Assembly: GCF_011065895.1 (NCBI RefSeq)
Contig: NZ_JAALCR010000002.1
Span: 186,001 to 250,000 of the forward strand
Length of the DNA stretch: 64,000 bases
Direction of reading: 5' to 3'
Origin: Paludisphaera rhizosphaerae
GTDB lineage: Bacteria; Planctomycetota; Planctomycetia; Isosphaerales; Isosphaeraceae
Part shown: one piece after another, positions 18,420 to 27,673 of the stretch
Position numbering within the stretch: position 1 is the stretch's first letter
Layout of the letters: the number at the start of each line of letters is the position of its first letter
The notes under the pieces: model-generated
The model's input: the letters and a program-made list of their open reading frames with translations, nothing else
Database searches by the model: none
Told to the model about the DNA's origin: nothing
Made by a program: the position numbers and the translations under genes

Positions 18420-20168
18420 TTGCCCGGCATCCCCGGAGCCTGTTCGCTCATCTCTGGCTCGCCGATTGGCCGGGGCATTTTCGCCCTCGCGCTGGCGTTC
18501 GTCTGCGGCTGCAGGACGATGGACGTCGGCCCGGTGGTGACGACGAAGATGACCGCGCCTGCCGCCACGGCAGAGTCACGCTTCGACTGTGCCTGTCGCG
18601 AACGGCGCGAGGGCGCGAGGCTGGAGCGCCGGGGGATCGACGCCGCCGTCGACCGGTATTACGAGGCCACTCTGCAAGCCGCGTCACTGCTGAGCTCGGA
18701 ACTCTCCGCGACGGGGGGCGACTCCGAGAGCGTCGTCCGCACGCGAGGCCTGTACAACGGCTGCCTCGCCGACTGCTTACGCGCAGGGCAGAAATTCGGA
18801 AGGCTCGATCCCCGATCCACGCTTCTGGTCAACACGTCGCAAGGAACGCGGAGCATCCCCGTACGACATGTGGGATTCGTCTGGAAGCCCGACGATTTCG
18901 TCCGACTGGTCGACGCCGATTCGGTGCCGGCTAACCCGAACGCTCGCGCCTGCCATCACTCACCGGGCCTCGGCGCGAGTGTCTCCTTCCAACGTCCCAA
19001 CCCACGGAGGGAGGCTCAGGACGACTATCTGCCCCGGATCGCCACGTTCAACGCCACGGCCGTTCTTCGACCCGAGACGGGCTCGCCGGACGGGGCCGTC
19101 CTGGAACTGTACGACCCTCTTCGCGTGAAGACGGTCGCGTTTGGATCGTCGCCTGCCGTGCCGCTCGGGGCCGACTACGGATTGGCGGCGGGACTGGCTT
19201 ATGAAATCCAGGAATCGCGCGGGCCGTACGCACTGGCGGGGTTCGCTATGCCGGAGCGGATGCTCTCGCAGGCGGACCTCCGGATGCTGGAGCCCTATCA
19301 GCCGGGGAAAAAGCCATTCGTTCTGGTCCACGGCCTGCTTGCCGACCCGTTCATCTTCACCGATATGATCGTCGCTCTGGAGAAGACGCCGAGATTCCTG
19401 GATGAATATCAGATCTGGGTCTTTCGGTATCCCACTGGCGTGACGTTCGTTCGGACTGCGGCGATTCTTCGCAAGTCGATCGAGGATCTTCCTCGCACCG
19501 TCGATCCCGCCGGGTCCGACCGGGCGCTCTCCGACTGGACGATCCTGGGGTATAGCATGGGCGGGTTGCTGACTCGACTTCAGACCTGCTGGAGCGACGA
19601 CGCCCTGTGGAACTCGATGGCGACTCGTCCGCTGGATTCCCTTTCCATGTCAGACGAGGCGCGACGAACGGCCCGAGATCTCTTCTACTTCGAGCCCTCG
19701 CCGCGTATCCGTCGGGTGATCTACCTGGCGACGCCCCACGACGGCGCCTCCCCGGCGATCGCCTCGGCGAGTTGGCTCACGACGCGGATCGTCCAGCGCC
19801 CGGCCGATACCCGCCGGCTGATTCAGGAAGTGGAAGCCGCCAACCCGGGCGCGCTCCGTCCTGGACTGCGCGACCTCCCCAGCAGCGTCGACGCGCTGGC
19901 GGCGTACAGCCCTCTTTTGCCGGTGGTCCGTCGACTCCGCTCCGATCCCAACGTGACGTTCCACACCATCGCGGGCACCGGCTTTCACCCGGCCGACGAC
20001 GGCCACGGCGACGGCGTCGTCCCGCTGACGAGCGCGCATTTCGACGAAGCCGCGACCGAGCATCACGTCCGCGCCTTTCACAACACGATCTACTACAACT
20101 CGGACACGATTGACGAAGTGCGCCGGATCCTGGGCCTCACATCGCCGGCCTTCGCCTCAGGGCCGTGA
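18420..20168 (+). CDS. Lipoprotein with alpha/beta-hydrolase domain
   Basis: The 582-residue protein starts with a hydrophobic segment (IFALALAFVCGC, probable lipid-bearing Cys at 31), so it is likely membrane-tethered. Residues 45-290 form an unassigned N-terminal region. The alpha/beta-hydrolase part begins at FVLVHGLLADPFIF, with the nucleophile elbow LGYSMGGLL (Ser 379) and YLATPHDGAS. A DDGHGDGVVPLTSAH block supplies a likely catalytic Asp, and HNTIYYN near the end may hold the His. This resembles lipases or esterases acting on envelope or extracellular esters. The TTG start is supported by GAGG six bases upstream. Its last 12 bases overlap the convergent hybrid kinase gene. Confidence 0.85.
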   Translation: MPGIPGACSLISGSPIGRGIFALALAFVCGCRTMDVGPVVTTKMTAPAATAESRFDCACRERREGARLERRGIDAAVDRYYEATLQAASLLSSELSATGGDSESVVRTRGLYNGCLADCLRAGQKFGRLDPRSTLLVNTSQGTRSIPVRHVGFVWKPDDFVRLVDADSVPANPNARACHHSPGLGASVSFQRPNPRREAQDDYLPRIATFNATAVLRPETGSPDGAVLELYDPLRVKTVAFGSSPAVPLGADYGLAAGLAYEIQESRGPYALAGFAMPERMLSQADLRMLEPYQPGKKPFVLVHGLLADPFIFTDMIVALEKTPRFLDEYQIWVFRYPTGVTFVRTAAILRKSIEDLPRTVDPAGSDRALSDWTILGYSMGGLLTRLQTCWSDDALWNSMATRPLDSLSMSDEARRTARDLFYFEPSPRIRRVIYLATPHDGASPAIASASWLTTRIVQRPADTRRLIQEVEAANPGALRPGLRDLPSSVDALAAYSPLLPVVRRLRSDPNVTFHTIAGTGFHPADDGHGDGVVPLTSAHFDEAATEHHVRAFHNTIYYNSDTIDEVRRILGLTSPAFASGP

Positions 20169-22964
20169 TCGGACGGACGCCAATTCCGAGAGCAAGGCGT
20201 CAACGGAAGCTGGCTTGATCATGTGTCGGTCGAACCCCTCCGCCAGCGCCCGCCGACGGTCGTGTTCGCTGCCGTAGCCGGTCAGGGCGATCAGGAAGAG
20301 GCTGGGGCCTTCGGCAAGCTCCCGCAAGCGTCCGGCGAGGGTGTAGCCGTCCATGCCGGGCAGGCCGATGTCGAGGATGGCCGCGTCGGGCTGGAATCGT
20401 GCGGCCACGTCCAAACCGGACGGTCCGTCGAACGCCGTTTCGACTTCGTGCCCAGCGGACTCCAGGAGCTTCGCCAGGGAACAGGCGGCGTCGGTGTTAT
20501 CGTCCACCACGAGGATGCGCCGCTTGACTCCCCTTCCCTCGCCCGTCGGCGGGGGTTGGGACTGACGGACGGCCCGAGCCTGCGCGAGGGGGAGTTGAAC
20601 CGTCATCGTGCTCCCCTGGCCGGGGCCGTCGCTCGTCGCGGTCAGATCGCCGCCGTGAAGTCGGACGAGGGAGCGGGCGATCGTGAGGCCGACTCCCAGC
20701 CCCCCCTGGGAGCGGTCGATCGAGGTCTCGGCCTGCGCGAAAGGATCAAACACACGGGCGAGCACCTCGGGCGTCATCCCCACGCCCTGGTCGTGCACCT
20801 GAACGACCGACTGGTCGCCGTCGGCGACGGCGGAGACCGTGATCGTCCTCCCCTCCTCGCTGTATTTCGCGGCGTTCGCCACCAGGTTCACGAGCACCTG
20901 TTCAATCCGCGCTGGATCGGCGACGACCGTCAGCGGTTCATCGGGAAGGTGGATCTCGATTCGATGTCGTCGGGCGTCGACCGACGGTCGGGCGGTTTCA
21001 ACGGAGCGCTCCACGACCGCGCGCAAATCGATCTCCTCGCGTCGGAGGGTGATTTTCCCCCTTCGGATGCGCGAGACGTCGAGCAGGTCGTCCAGGAGTC
21101 GTGAGAGTTGACGCGTCTGCCGGTCGACGACATCGCCGCACCAGCGGAGGTCGGGGTCGTCCGGGGCTTTCATGCAGAGGATCTGGGCCGCGTTCGAAGC
21201 CGCCGAGATCGGGCTGCGCAGCTCGTGAGCCAGCATCGCGAGGAATTCGTCCTTGCGACGGTCGGCGTCGCGGAGATCTTCCAGGAGTTGCTCGCGTTCG
21301 CGTTCGGCCCGTCGTTGTTCGGTGATATCAAGGAAGACGGCCACGCAGCCGCGCGTCGCTCCCTGTTCGTCGAACAGCGGTTCGACGCTCTCGCGAAGGT
21401 GAATTTCCCGGCCGTCGTCGAAGATGACGTCGACTTCGACATTCCTCAGGCCGATGCCCGTCCGCGCGGACGTTTGCATCGGCAGCTCCTCGGGCGTCAA
21501 CTCGCGACCGTCCTGAAACGGCTTGAAATTGGTCGGCCGTTCCGAATCAGGCGCTGAAAGCGAGACGTTCTCACCCACGGGCGTTCTGAGCATGGCTGAA
21601 AGCGTCGGATTCGCTCGAATCGAGCGACATTGCGGGTCCTCGGCGATTCCCACGCCGATGGGCAGCACATCGAGGACCGTCTGAAGTTCAGCGGCCTGGC
21701 GAACCAGCGAGCGGTTCAGGCGGAGGATTTCCTCCTCGGCTCGTTTTCGTTCGGTGATGTCCTCGGCGACGTAAAAGAAGCGGTCTCGGCCGCCAGCCCC
21801 TGGGCCCATGTGGGTGACGACCACGCCCTGCCAGCGGCGCCCGTTTTCGTCCTCCTGATGGTCCTCGAAGTGGACCGGCCGGCCCAACCTCTGGCTGGCC
21901 CGATAGGCGGAGATCCAGGCCTTCATAGTCGCGGGGGGGACGCCCAGATCCTTGCCGTCCCAGAGTCCGTCCGTGGCCCCGGCCGCCAGTCCGAACGACC
22001 GGCACGTCGCGGGATTGTCGAAGACGTGCAGAACGTCGTCGTCGGACTCGGTCAACTCGACGACGCCCATCGGCAACGGAACGCTGTGGAGGATCTGCCG
22101 GAAGAGCGCCGCGTGTCGCGACCGGACCTCCATCGGCCCTCGCGGAGGGGTCACGTCCTGCCAGACCGACTGCACGGCCGCGAGTCCTCCCGAGCGAATA
22201 CGTCGGGAATGAACGGCGATCTGGCGGAGGTCTCCCGACTTCGTCCTTTGAACGCCCTCGAACCGCCCTCGGCCGTTCGTAAGTACCGCCGACAGCCGGC
22301 GACGAATCGCCTCCGGATCGGTCTCGACGTAGACGTCCCCCAGGGTCAGCGATCCGAACTCGGCGCGGGTGTAGCCCAGGGATTCGCAGGCGGCGTCGTT
22401 GAAGTCCAGAAACCGTTCCGTCTTCGGGTCGATCACCACGACGCCGATCGGAGACTGCGCCAGCAGGGCCCGATACTGAGACGTCTCGTCGGCGGGCGAC
22501 GGCCCAGCGATGGGGTGGATCAAGGACGTCCGCCGGGCCGGGCCGCCGGAATCGACGCCGCTCGACTCGATTTCAACCATCGTCCACTTGCCGTCGGCGC
22601 GAAACAGCCGCTTTCGCATTCGGTACGAAGCCTGCGTTCCGTCGCGCAGGCGAAGGATCTGGGCTCGTTCCGCCTCGGCGTCTTCGGGATGCGTGAAGTC
22701 CTCCACGGCCCTGCCGATCAGGTCGTGCCGGGATCGCCCCAGAATCTCGCAGAGCCGCGCGTTGACGTCGATCCAGCGGCCGTCGGCGTCGACCAGGTCG
22801 AGTCCGACGAGCCGGCTGTTCCATAAAGGCGTCTGACGAACGTCCCCCTCGGCGGCGATCTGCGGCGCGGAAGATTGCATCATGCCCTCGACAGGAAACC
22901 CGGAGACGCGTTCCGGAGCCTCTCCGGGTTTGTCTCGTTCATCGTCTGACGTTGACGCGAACAC
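20157..22964 (-). CDS. Multi-PAS hybrid sensor histidine kinase/response regulator
   Basis: This is a soluble 935-residue protein. Four PAS-like domains appear at about 48-160, 165-280, 285-410 and 430-560; two of them are followed by the linker signatures DITERKRAEEE and DITEQRRAERE. HisKA follows with FLAMLAHELRSPIS (His 580), then an ATPase domain (NLVANAAKYSEEG, DQGVGM, GGLGVGLTIARSLV). A C-terminal receiver has ILVVDDNTDAACSL, Asp 865 in AILDIGLPGMDG and a conserved Lys in HMIKPA. It has no membrane segments, so it senses an internal signal. GTG 22964 immediately follows the TGA of the HINT gene; MMQSS at 22883 is an alternative start with GAGGG just before. The 3' end overlaps the hydrolase gene by 12 bases. 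Confidence 0.94.
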   Translation of the reverse strand: MFASTSDDERDKPGEAPERVSGFPVEGMMQSSAPQIAAEGDVRQTPLWNSRLVGLDLVDADGRWIDVNARLCEILGRSRHDLIGRAVEDFTHPEDAEAERAQILRLRDGTQASYRMRKRLFRADGKWTMVEIESSGVDSGGPARRTSLIHPIAGPSPADETSQYRALLAQSPIGVVVIDPKTERFLDFNDAACESLGYTRAEFGSLTLGDVYVETDPEAIRRRLSAVLTNGRGRFEGVQRTKSGDLRQIAVHSRRIRSGGLAAVQSVWQDVTPPRGPMEVRSRHAALFRQILHSVPLPMGVVELTESDDDVLHVFDNPATCRSFGLAAGATDGLWDGKDLGVPPATMKAWISAYRASQRLGRPVHFEDHQEDENGRRWQGVVVTHMGPGAGGRDRFFYVAEDITERKRAEEEILRLNRSLVRQAAELQTVLDVLPIGVGIAEDPQCRSIRANPTLSAMLRTPVGENVSLSAPDSERPTNFKPFQDGRELTPEELPMQTSARTGIGLRNVEVDVIFDDGREIHLRESVEPLFDEQGATRGCVAVFLDITEQRRAEREREQLLEDLRDADRRKDEFLAMLAHELRSPISAASNAAQILCMKAPDDPDLRWCGDVVDRQTRQLSRLLDDLLDVSRIRRGKITLRREEIDLRAVVERSVETARPSVDARRHRIEIHLPDEPLTVVADPARIEQVLVNLVANAAKYSEEGRTITVSAVADGDQSVVQVHDQGVGMTPEVLARVFDPFAQAETSIDRSQGGLGVGLTIARSLVRLHGGDLTATSDGPGQGSTMTVQLPLAQARAVRQSQPPPTGEGRGVKRRILVVDDNTDAACSLAKLLESAGHEVETAFDGPSGLDVAARFQPDAAILDIGLPGMDGYTLAGRLRELAEGPSLFLIALTGYGSEHDRRRALAEGFDRHMIKPASVDALLSELASVRSRP

Positions 22965-24974
22965 TCAGCGACGAGCCGTCGTCGCGACCGTCGTGGTCGC
23001 GGCGGCGTCGAAAGGCCTCGGTGGTTCGCGGACGATGCTGTAGTCGTGAACCAGCAGCCCGGAGCGGCCGACGAAGAAATCGAGATCGTCGGTCACTTCC
23101 AGATTAAACACCTCAGCGGTCGGACCGGGCTCGACGGCGACGACGACGCGCGTCGCTCCGACCGCTCGCACGGTATCGCCGACCTTCAGATCGCGAGCCA
23201 TCGTCCAGCCGATTCCCGGCTTCCAGAAACGGTGAATCCCCGTCGCTCCGATCGTTTCACCGTCGAAATTGAGCTTGAGAGTCGCCGTCGGCGGGTTGCG
23301 ATGGATGGCGACGACGGTCTTGTAGGAGATCGCGCCAGTCTCCACATTTTGAGACAGCACCAGGTCTCCCACCGCGACCTCCTCAATCGCGCTCAGGCCG
23401 GTCAGCGTGCGGACGGGCGTTCCTGCGACGAAGCAGGAGTGGTGGGCTCTCACGGTATACGGCGATTGGATCTCCTGGATCTGCTGGTACGTCGGCTTCG
23501 ACTCAGAACTCGGCGACTCGTAGGCATAGCCGAGATGGTCGTTCCACCAGCCTTTCCAGGCATCCTGGTCCTCGCCGAGGTCCTTTCCCGTTACAGGTCT
23601 GGCGACGGCCAGAGCCCGATCGTTGACGGCGCGGATCTGGGAGTTCATCGATTCGATGGTCGCCACGTCGTTGCGAATGGACTGCTGAGCTTCCCGGATG
23701 CGGTTCTGCTCGTCCTCGAGCACTCTCGCGATCTCGCGGTCGCGGCGGACGGCCTCGAGATAGAAACCCGCGGGTAACGTCACGTTCCGAGACGCAGCGG
23801 CTGCTGCTCCACTCAGCAAAGGCGAAGCGGGAGTTCCAACGACCGCCGTCGGCGAGGCGACCCGCAGCCAGTCCTGGGCGATGGCCGGGAGCGGCAATTC
23901 GGTCTGAAGCGGCATTCCGTCGGCAAAGATCCTTCGAGGAATCTGCGCGGGATCGGTCGCCCATATCCGGTATTTCTTGTCGATGTTGTACCGCTCGCCT
24001 TCCACCAACAGGGCGCCCTGATCGCCTCCCAGCCCCACAGGTTTGGCGGTATATCGGAAAGGTTTGTGGATCAACTCCAGAACCGGATCAAGGAAGTCTC
24101 CGGGGTCGCGACGCATCAACATCCCGATGGAAAGACCGCGCACCTCCGCGAATGGGCTGAACACCGCAAGCTCTGCCAGCGCGAGCGACGCGGATCGGCC
24201 GTCGATTCGTGCGAACGATTCGGCCGCTCGGCTCTGAAGGCGGGGATCGTCGCGAACGAAGGCGTTCCAGATCGGCGTCACGGCGAAGGGGTCCGTGATC
24301 GCGTCGAGCTTCTCCTGGGCCTTGAGCCGCGTTTTCTCGTCCTTACCGGTGTAGTCGCTGCGTGCCTTGTCCAGGACGGGCTTCCAGCGGAGATCGGCGA
24401 GTCGCTGGGCTTCGGCTCGGGTCTTCTCGGCGACGGCTTCCTCGGGGAGCATCCACCGACCACCCGTTTTGCGATAACCAAGCTTCTTCCGGAGCGACTC
24501 TCGGTTCGGATCGAGCCGGAGGACGGCTTTGTAATGCGCGAGGGCTTGCTCCGGAAGCCCGTGTTGCTCGCACCAGCGAGCCAACTCACGCTGAGGTTCC
24601 GCCCGGTCGGCGGTCGCGGCTCGCTTCGCCAGATACTGCTTCATCGTCTCCTGGGCGATCGGGTCGTTGTCCAGCGTGGCGCGGGCCTCTTCCGGCCGCA
24701 CCCAGCGGCCGTCGTGGCTGACCATCCCGAGAAGCCCGCGCGCTGCCGCGTTGTCGGGCGCGATCAGGACGGCTCGGGTGAGATGTTTGAGACGCTCGGC
24801 CGCCATGCCGCGACTCTCGCACCAGAGCGCCAACGCGACCTGGCCGTCGGCGTCGCGCCCGGCTTCCGCCGCGATGGTTTGGTACTCCCTCAGATCCTCG
24901 TCCGTCGGTCGCGAGGTCGGGGATTGCTGCAGGGTTATCGACGCGGAAAGGAAGAGCGCGACGATCATCTTCAC
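22965..24974 (-). CDS. Exported repeat protein with C-terminal HINT (intein-like) domain
   Basis: This 669-residue protein has a signal peptide (MIVALFLSASITLQQS). Residues 25-185 form tetratricopeptide-like units (HLTRAVLIAPDNAAARGLLG, LAHYKAVLRLDPNRESLRKKLG), each followed by a GRW(V/M) linker. HEAT-like helices follow, then a helical segment at about 415-465. A HINT domain spans about 513-644. It starts with Cys 514 in SCFVAGTPV, continues with IEEVAVGDLVLS and GIHRFWKPGIGW, and ends in GLLVHD (His 643, Asp 644). HINT domains self-cleave and in polymorphic toxins normally end HN before a toxin. Here the ending is HD and only 25 residues follow. The stop TGA touches the GTG of the hybrid kinase gene. 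Confidence 0.85.
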   Translation of the reverse strand: MKMIVALFLSASITLQQSPTSRPTDEDLREYQTIAAEAGRDADGQVALALWCESRGMAAERLKHLTRAVLIAPDNAAARGLLGMVSHDGRWVRPEEARATLDNDPIAQETMKQYLAKRAATADRAEPQRELARWCEQHGLPEQALAHYKAVLRLDPNRESLRKKLGYRKTGGRWMLPEEAVAEKTRAEAQRLADLRWKPVLDKARSDYTGKDEKTRLKAQEKLDAITDPFAVTPIWNAFVRDDPRLQSRAAESFARIDGRSASLALAELAVFSPFAEVRGLSIGMLMRRDPGDFLDPVLELIHKPFRYTAKPVGLGGDQGALLVEGERYNIDKKYRIWATDPAQIPRRIFADGMPLQTELPLPAIAQDWLRVASPTAVVGTPASPLLSGAAAAASRNVTLPAGFYLEAVRRDREIARVLEDEQNRIREAQQSIRNDVATIESMNSQIRAVNDRALAVARPVTGKDLGEDQDAWKGWWNDHLGYAYESPSSESKPTYQQIQEIQSPYTVRAHHSCFVAGTPVRTLTGLSAIEEVAVGDLVLSQNVETGAISYKTVVAIHRNPPTATLKLNFDGETIGATGIHRFWKPGIGWTMARDLKVGDTVRAVGATRVVVAVEPGPTAEVFNLEVTDDLDFFVGRSGLLVHDYSIVREPPRPFDAAATTTVATTARR

Positions 24975-25153
24975 CCCCGTCAGTGAGCTGCGATGTGAAC
25001 GGTTCGTTCCGCGGGGTCTGTCGAAATCATCTTAGGCGTGACGCAACCCAATTCGAAGAGAAATGACGAAGATCCTCGTAAGTCTTAGGAGTCCATGGGT
25101 ACGTGACGCACGCGGGCGTGCAGCATGGACTTACGCGACGAGGGGCAGTCCGC

Positions 25154-25183
25154 TTGACCGTTCCACCGTCGAAACACTAAGAT
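25154..25183 (+). promoter_or_regulatory. Predicted sigma70-type promoter for the membrane-anchored repeat protein
   Basis: TTGACC (25154-25159), an 18-base spacer and TAAGAT (25178-25183) lie about 70 bases before ATG 25256, in the divergent region between this gene and the HINT gene. Confidence 0.45.
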
Positions 25184-25255
25184 TCTGTTTGATTTATGGT
25201 CCGATCGAGGAGTCCCTCTCGCGGGGACCGCGAGCCAGGGCGAGAGGTGAGCAGG

Positions 25256-26170
25256 ATGAAGAACGAACCGACCCCCCATCACAATCCCGTCGCGCCGGCC
25301 GCCCCGGTGAAACACCAGTACGAGCACGCCACGCCGACGGTGATCCACGACCCCGAAGAGGACATGATGCTCCTCGCCCGGTGGGTCCATCGGGCGATGA
25401 AGGACCCGGCGCGGTTCTGGGGATGGGTTCTCGGCATCTGCGCAGCGGTTCTCGGGCTCGTGGTGGTCGCCAACCTTCTCACGTCGGGCGGCTCCTCCAC
25501 ATCGAACCTGTGGACGGACGTCGAAGCGGCTCGGAGCGCGGACGACCTCACCCAGATCGCCACGAACAACCCTCGGTCGCCGGTCGCCCCCTGGGCGCTG
25601 CTCCAGGCGGCTTCGAGACTCTATGAGTCCGGGATCAACGACCTCCCCGGCAATACCGACCCTGCGCTTCAAAGCCTGAAGAAGGCGATTGACCTCTTCG
25701 ACCAGATTGGTCGAACCGAGCCCAAGACGTCTCCGGTGGCCCTGGCCGCGGCGTTCGGCAAGGCCCGCGCTCTGGAGGCTCGCAACGAGCTTCCCAAGGC
25801 CGTCGACCAGTACAAGCTCGTCGCCGACACCTGGCCGGATTCGCCCGAAGCCGCCGAGGCCAAGAAGCTGGCCGCCTCCCTTCAGAAGCCCGAGGCAGCG
25901 ACGTTCTACAAGGATCTCTACGCTTTCAAGAAGCCGGTCGTCGCGCTGCCCCCGCTGGGGTCGCAGTCTCTGGATTTCCCGGTCAATCCCGCACCGGCTA
26001 ATTCGATCCTGCCGACGGTTCCGCTGATCCCTCCGCCGACCTCATCGCCTTCGCCGGCCGCTGAGACCGCTCCTGCTGCGGCCACGCCGGCGGCTGACGC
26101 CCCCAAGACGGAGACTGCCCCGGCTGCGACGCCGGCCGAGGCTCCGAAGACCGACGCCCCCAAGCCCTGA
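25256..26170 (+). CDS. Membrane-anchored TPR-like protein, hypothetical
   Basis: The 304-residue protein has one membrane segment at about 55-75 (GWVLGICAAVLGLVVVANLL). A cytoplasmic N-terminus of about 54 residues rich in Pro and His precedes it. Residues 80-205 form helical repeats (PVAPWALLQAASRLYESG, AAAFGKARALEARNELPKAVDQYKLVADTWPDSPEA) similar to tetratricopeptide proteins such as the YfgM/BamD type. The last 80 residues are Pro/Ala/Thr-rich and probably disordered. It likely scaffolds an envelope complex; no partner is evident. ATG 25256 has GAGAGGTGAG upstream. The pseudouridine synthase gene follows 33 bases later. Confidence 0.8.
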   Translation: MKNEPTPHHNPVAPAAPVKHQYEHATPTVIHDPEEDMMLLARWVHRAMKDPARFWGWVLGICAAVLGLVVVANLLTSGGSSTSNLWTDVEAARSADDLTQIATNNPRSPVAPWALLQAASRLYESGINDLPGNTDPALQSLKKAIDLFDQIGRTEPKTSPVALAAAFGKARALEARNELPKAVDQYKLVADTWPDSPEAAEAKKLAASLQKPEAATFYKDLYAFKKPVVALPPLGSQSLDFPVNPAPANSILPTVPLIPPPTSSPSPAAETAPAAATPAADAPKTETAPAATPAEAPKTDAPKP

Positions 26171-26203
26171 GGTCGGGACCCTTCGCTCCCAGACGACCCG
26201 ACC

Positions 26204-27256
26204 ATGCACCCGAGTCACCCGGTCCCCACGATGTCGGAGACCCCGCTTTCCGAGACGCCCCAGGAGTTCGAGGTCAAGCCGCGGACCGATGGTCGGCGGC
26301 TTGACGCCTATCTGGCGAGTCGGTTCATCGACTACTCCCGAAGCGTCCTGCAGAAAGTCATCGAGGCCGGCGCGGTTGAGGTGAACGGGCGGGTCGTGCG
26401 GGCTTCTTACAAGATCCGGGCCGGTGATAAGGTCCGGATCTCGCTGCCGCCGCTGCACGACTCGACCCCCGTGGCCGAAGACATCCCCATTGAGGTCGTC
26501 TACGAGGACGAACACCTGACGGTCGTGAACAAGCCGGCCGACATGGTGACGCACCCCTCGCGGGGCAACTGGCGCGGGACTCTCGTCAACGCGATCCAGT
26601 TCCATTACGACCAGCTTTCCACCGTCGGCGGTGAGGAGCGGCCGGGGATCGTCCACCGCCTCGACCGTGACACCACGGGCCTGCTGGTGGTCGTGAAGAC
26701 GGATCTGGCTCATCGCCGGTTGGGGCTTCAGTTCGAGCATCGCCAGGTCCACAAGGAATACATGGCGATCGTGTACGGCGTCCCCCAGCGCGACAGCGAC
26801 TACATCGAGAAGCCGATCGGCTTCCACCCGATCGTTCGCGAGAGGATGGCTGTACGCGAGATCTCCGACGGCGGCCGCGACGCCGTCACGTTCTATGAGG
26901 TCGTCGAGCGATTCCAGGGTTTCGCCCTGGTGCGCTGCAAGCCTCGAACGGGTAGGACTCACCAGATCCGCGTCCACCTGGCCAGCATCGGCCACCCGAT
27001 CATCGCCGACAAGCCGTACTCCGGTCGCGATCGAGTGACGCTCGCCGATCTGGAGGTCGAAGGCGCAGTCGCCGACGATCCTGCTTCGCTCCTGATCGAG
27101 CGGCAGGCCCTCCACGCCCAGGCCCTCCGCTTCTCCCACCCCATCACCGAGGCTCCCGTCGAACTGTTCGCCCCTCTCCCACCGGACATGTCGAAGACCC
27201 TGGAAGCCCTTCGTTCCCACCGCCCCGAGATCTCCGCTTCGAAGCGGTCCCGTTGA
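26204..27256 (+). CDS. RluD-family pseudouridine synthase
   Basis: The 350-residue RNA-modification enzyme has an S4 RNA-binding domain at about 30-82 (RRLDAYLASRF, VEVNGRVVRASYKIRAGDKVRI). The catalytic domain carries HRLDRDTTGLLVV with the nucleophilic Asp at 154, plus RTGRTHQIRVHL and GHPIIADKPY. This is the RluA/RluC/RluD layout; RluD acts on helix 69 of 23S rRNA, RluC elsewhere, and the sequence does not say which applies. Starts at 26204 or 26231 (MSETPL) are both possible, neither with a strong ribosome-binding site. It is likely co-transcribed with the preceding gene. Confidence 0.92.
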   Translation: MHPSHPVPTMSETPLSETPQEFEVKPRTDGRRLDAYLASRFIDYSRSVLQKVIEAGAVEVNGRVVRASYKIRAGDKVRISLPPLHDSTPVAEDIPIEVVYEDEHLTVVNKPADMVTHPSRGNWRGTLVNAIQFHYDQLSTVGGEERPGIVHRLDRDTTGLLVVVKTDLAHRRLGLQFEHRQVHKEYMAIVYGVPQRDSDYIEKPIGFHPIVRERMAVREISDGGRDAVTFYEVVERFQGFALVRCKPRTGRTHQIRVHLASIGHPIIADKPYSGRDRVTLADLEVEGAVADDPASLLIERQALHAQALRFSHPITEAPVELFAPLPPDMSKTLEALRSHRPEISASKRSR

Positions 27257-27673
27257 CCGGCCGATCGCCGATTCAAGCTCGGTGTTTTGTCGTATCATCC
27301 ATATAGAAGCGCCGCGTAAGAGCCGCCGTGGTTCGTGGGGCTTCGCACTCGCATTCAAGAGCTCAACGGCCTGCTTGCGGCGTGAAATCGGTCCAAACAA
27401 AGCCAATTGAGCGAGTCGTTCATCGGTCGCAACATGCTGCGGAATAGTGATTTGTGAAGTCTGATCTGTCGATCGGGTTCGGCGAGCGAACCCAATCTAA
27501 CCCGAGCCCGGACATCGCGTGAAAAGGGCCGGATGTGAGGATTGAGAGGGAGGGTTGCCGACGCGAGGGGCGACGGAGTTGAGTCGTCGGTGATTCGCGA
27601 CGTCCGCCCGGATAGACTGGAGCCGCCATCGAGGTTCGACCGCGCGAGACTGCAACCGACGGGAGTCGACGCC
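27257..27673. other. Intergenic region before the aldolase gene
   Basis: About 417 bases without a credible gene. The only element noted is a 7-bp perfect hairpin, GGGTTCG (27475-27481), loop GCGAG, CGAACCC (27487-27493). It has no T-run and might be a weak terminator or leader element. I see no tRNA-like fold. Confidence 0.4.

Noticed and set aside
26042-27406. A 454-codon minus-strand frame over the pseudouridine synthase
   Set aside because: It is the mirror of a gene with S4 and HRLDRD motifs and shows Val/Asp/Arg-rich antisense composition.
27475-27493. Hairpin GGGTTCG-GCGAG-CGAACCC as a possible tRNA T-arm
   Set aside because: No matching D-arm, anticodon arm or acceptor stem can be found around it.
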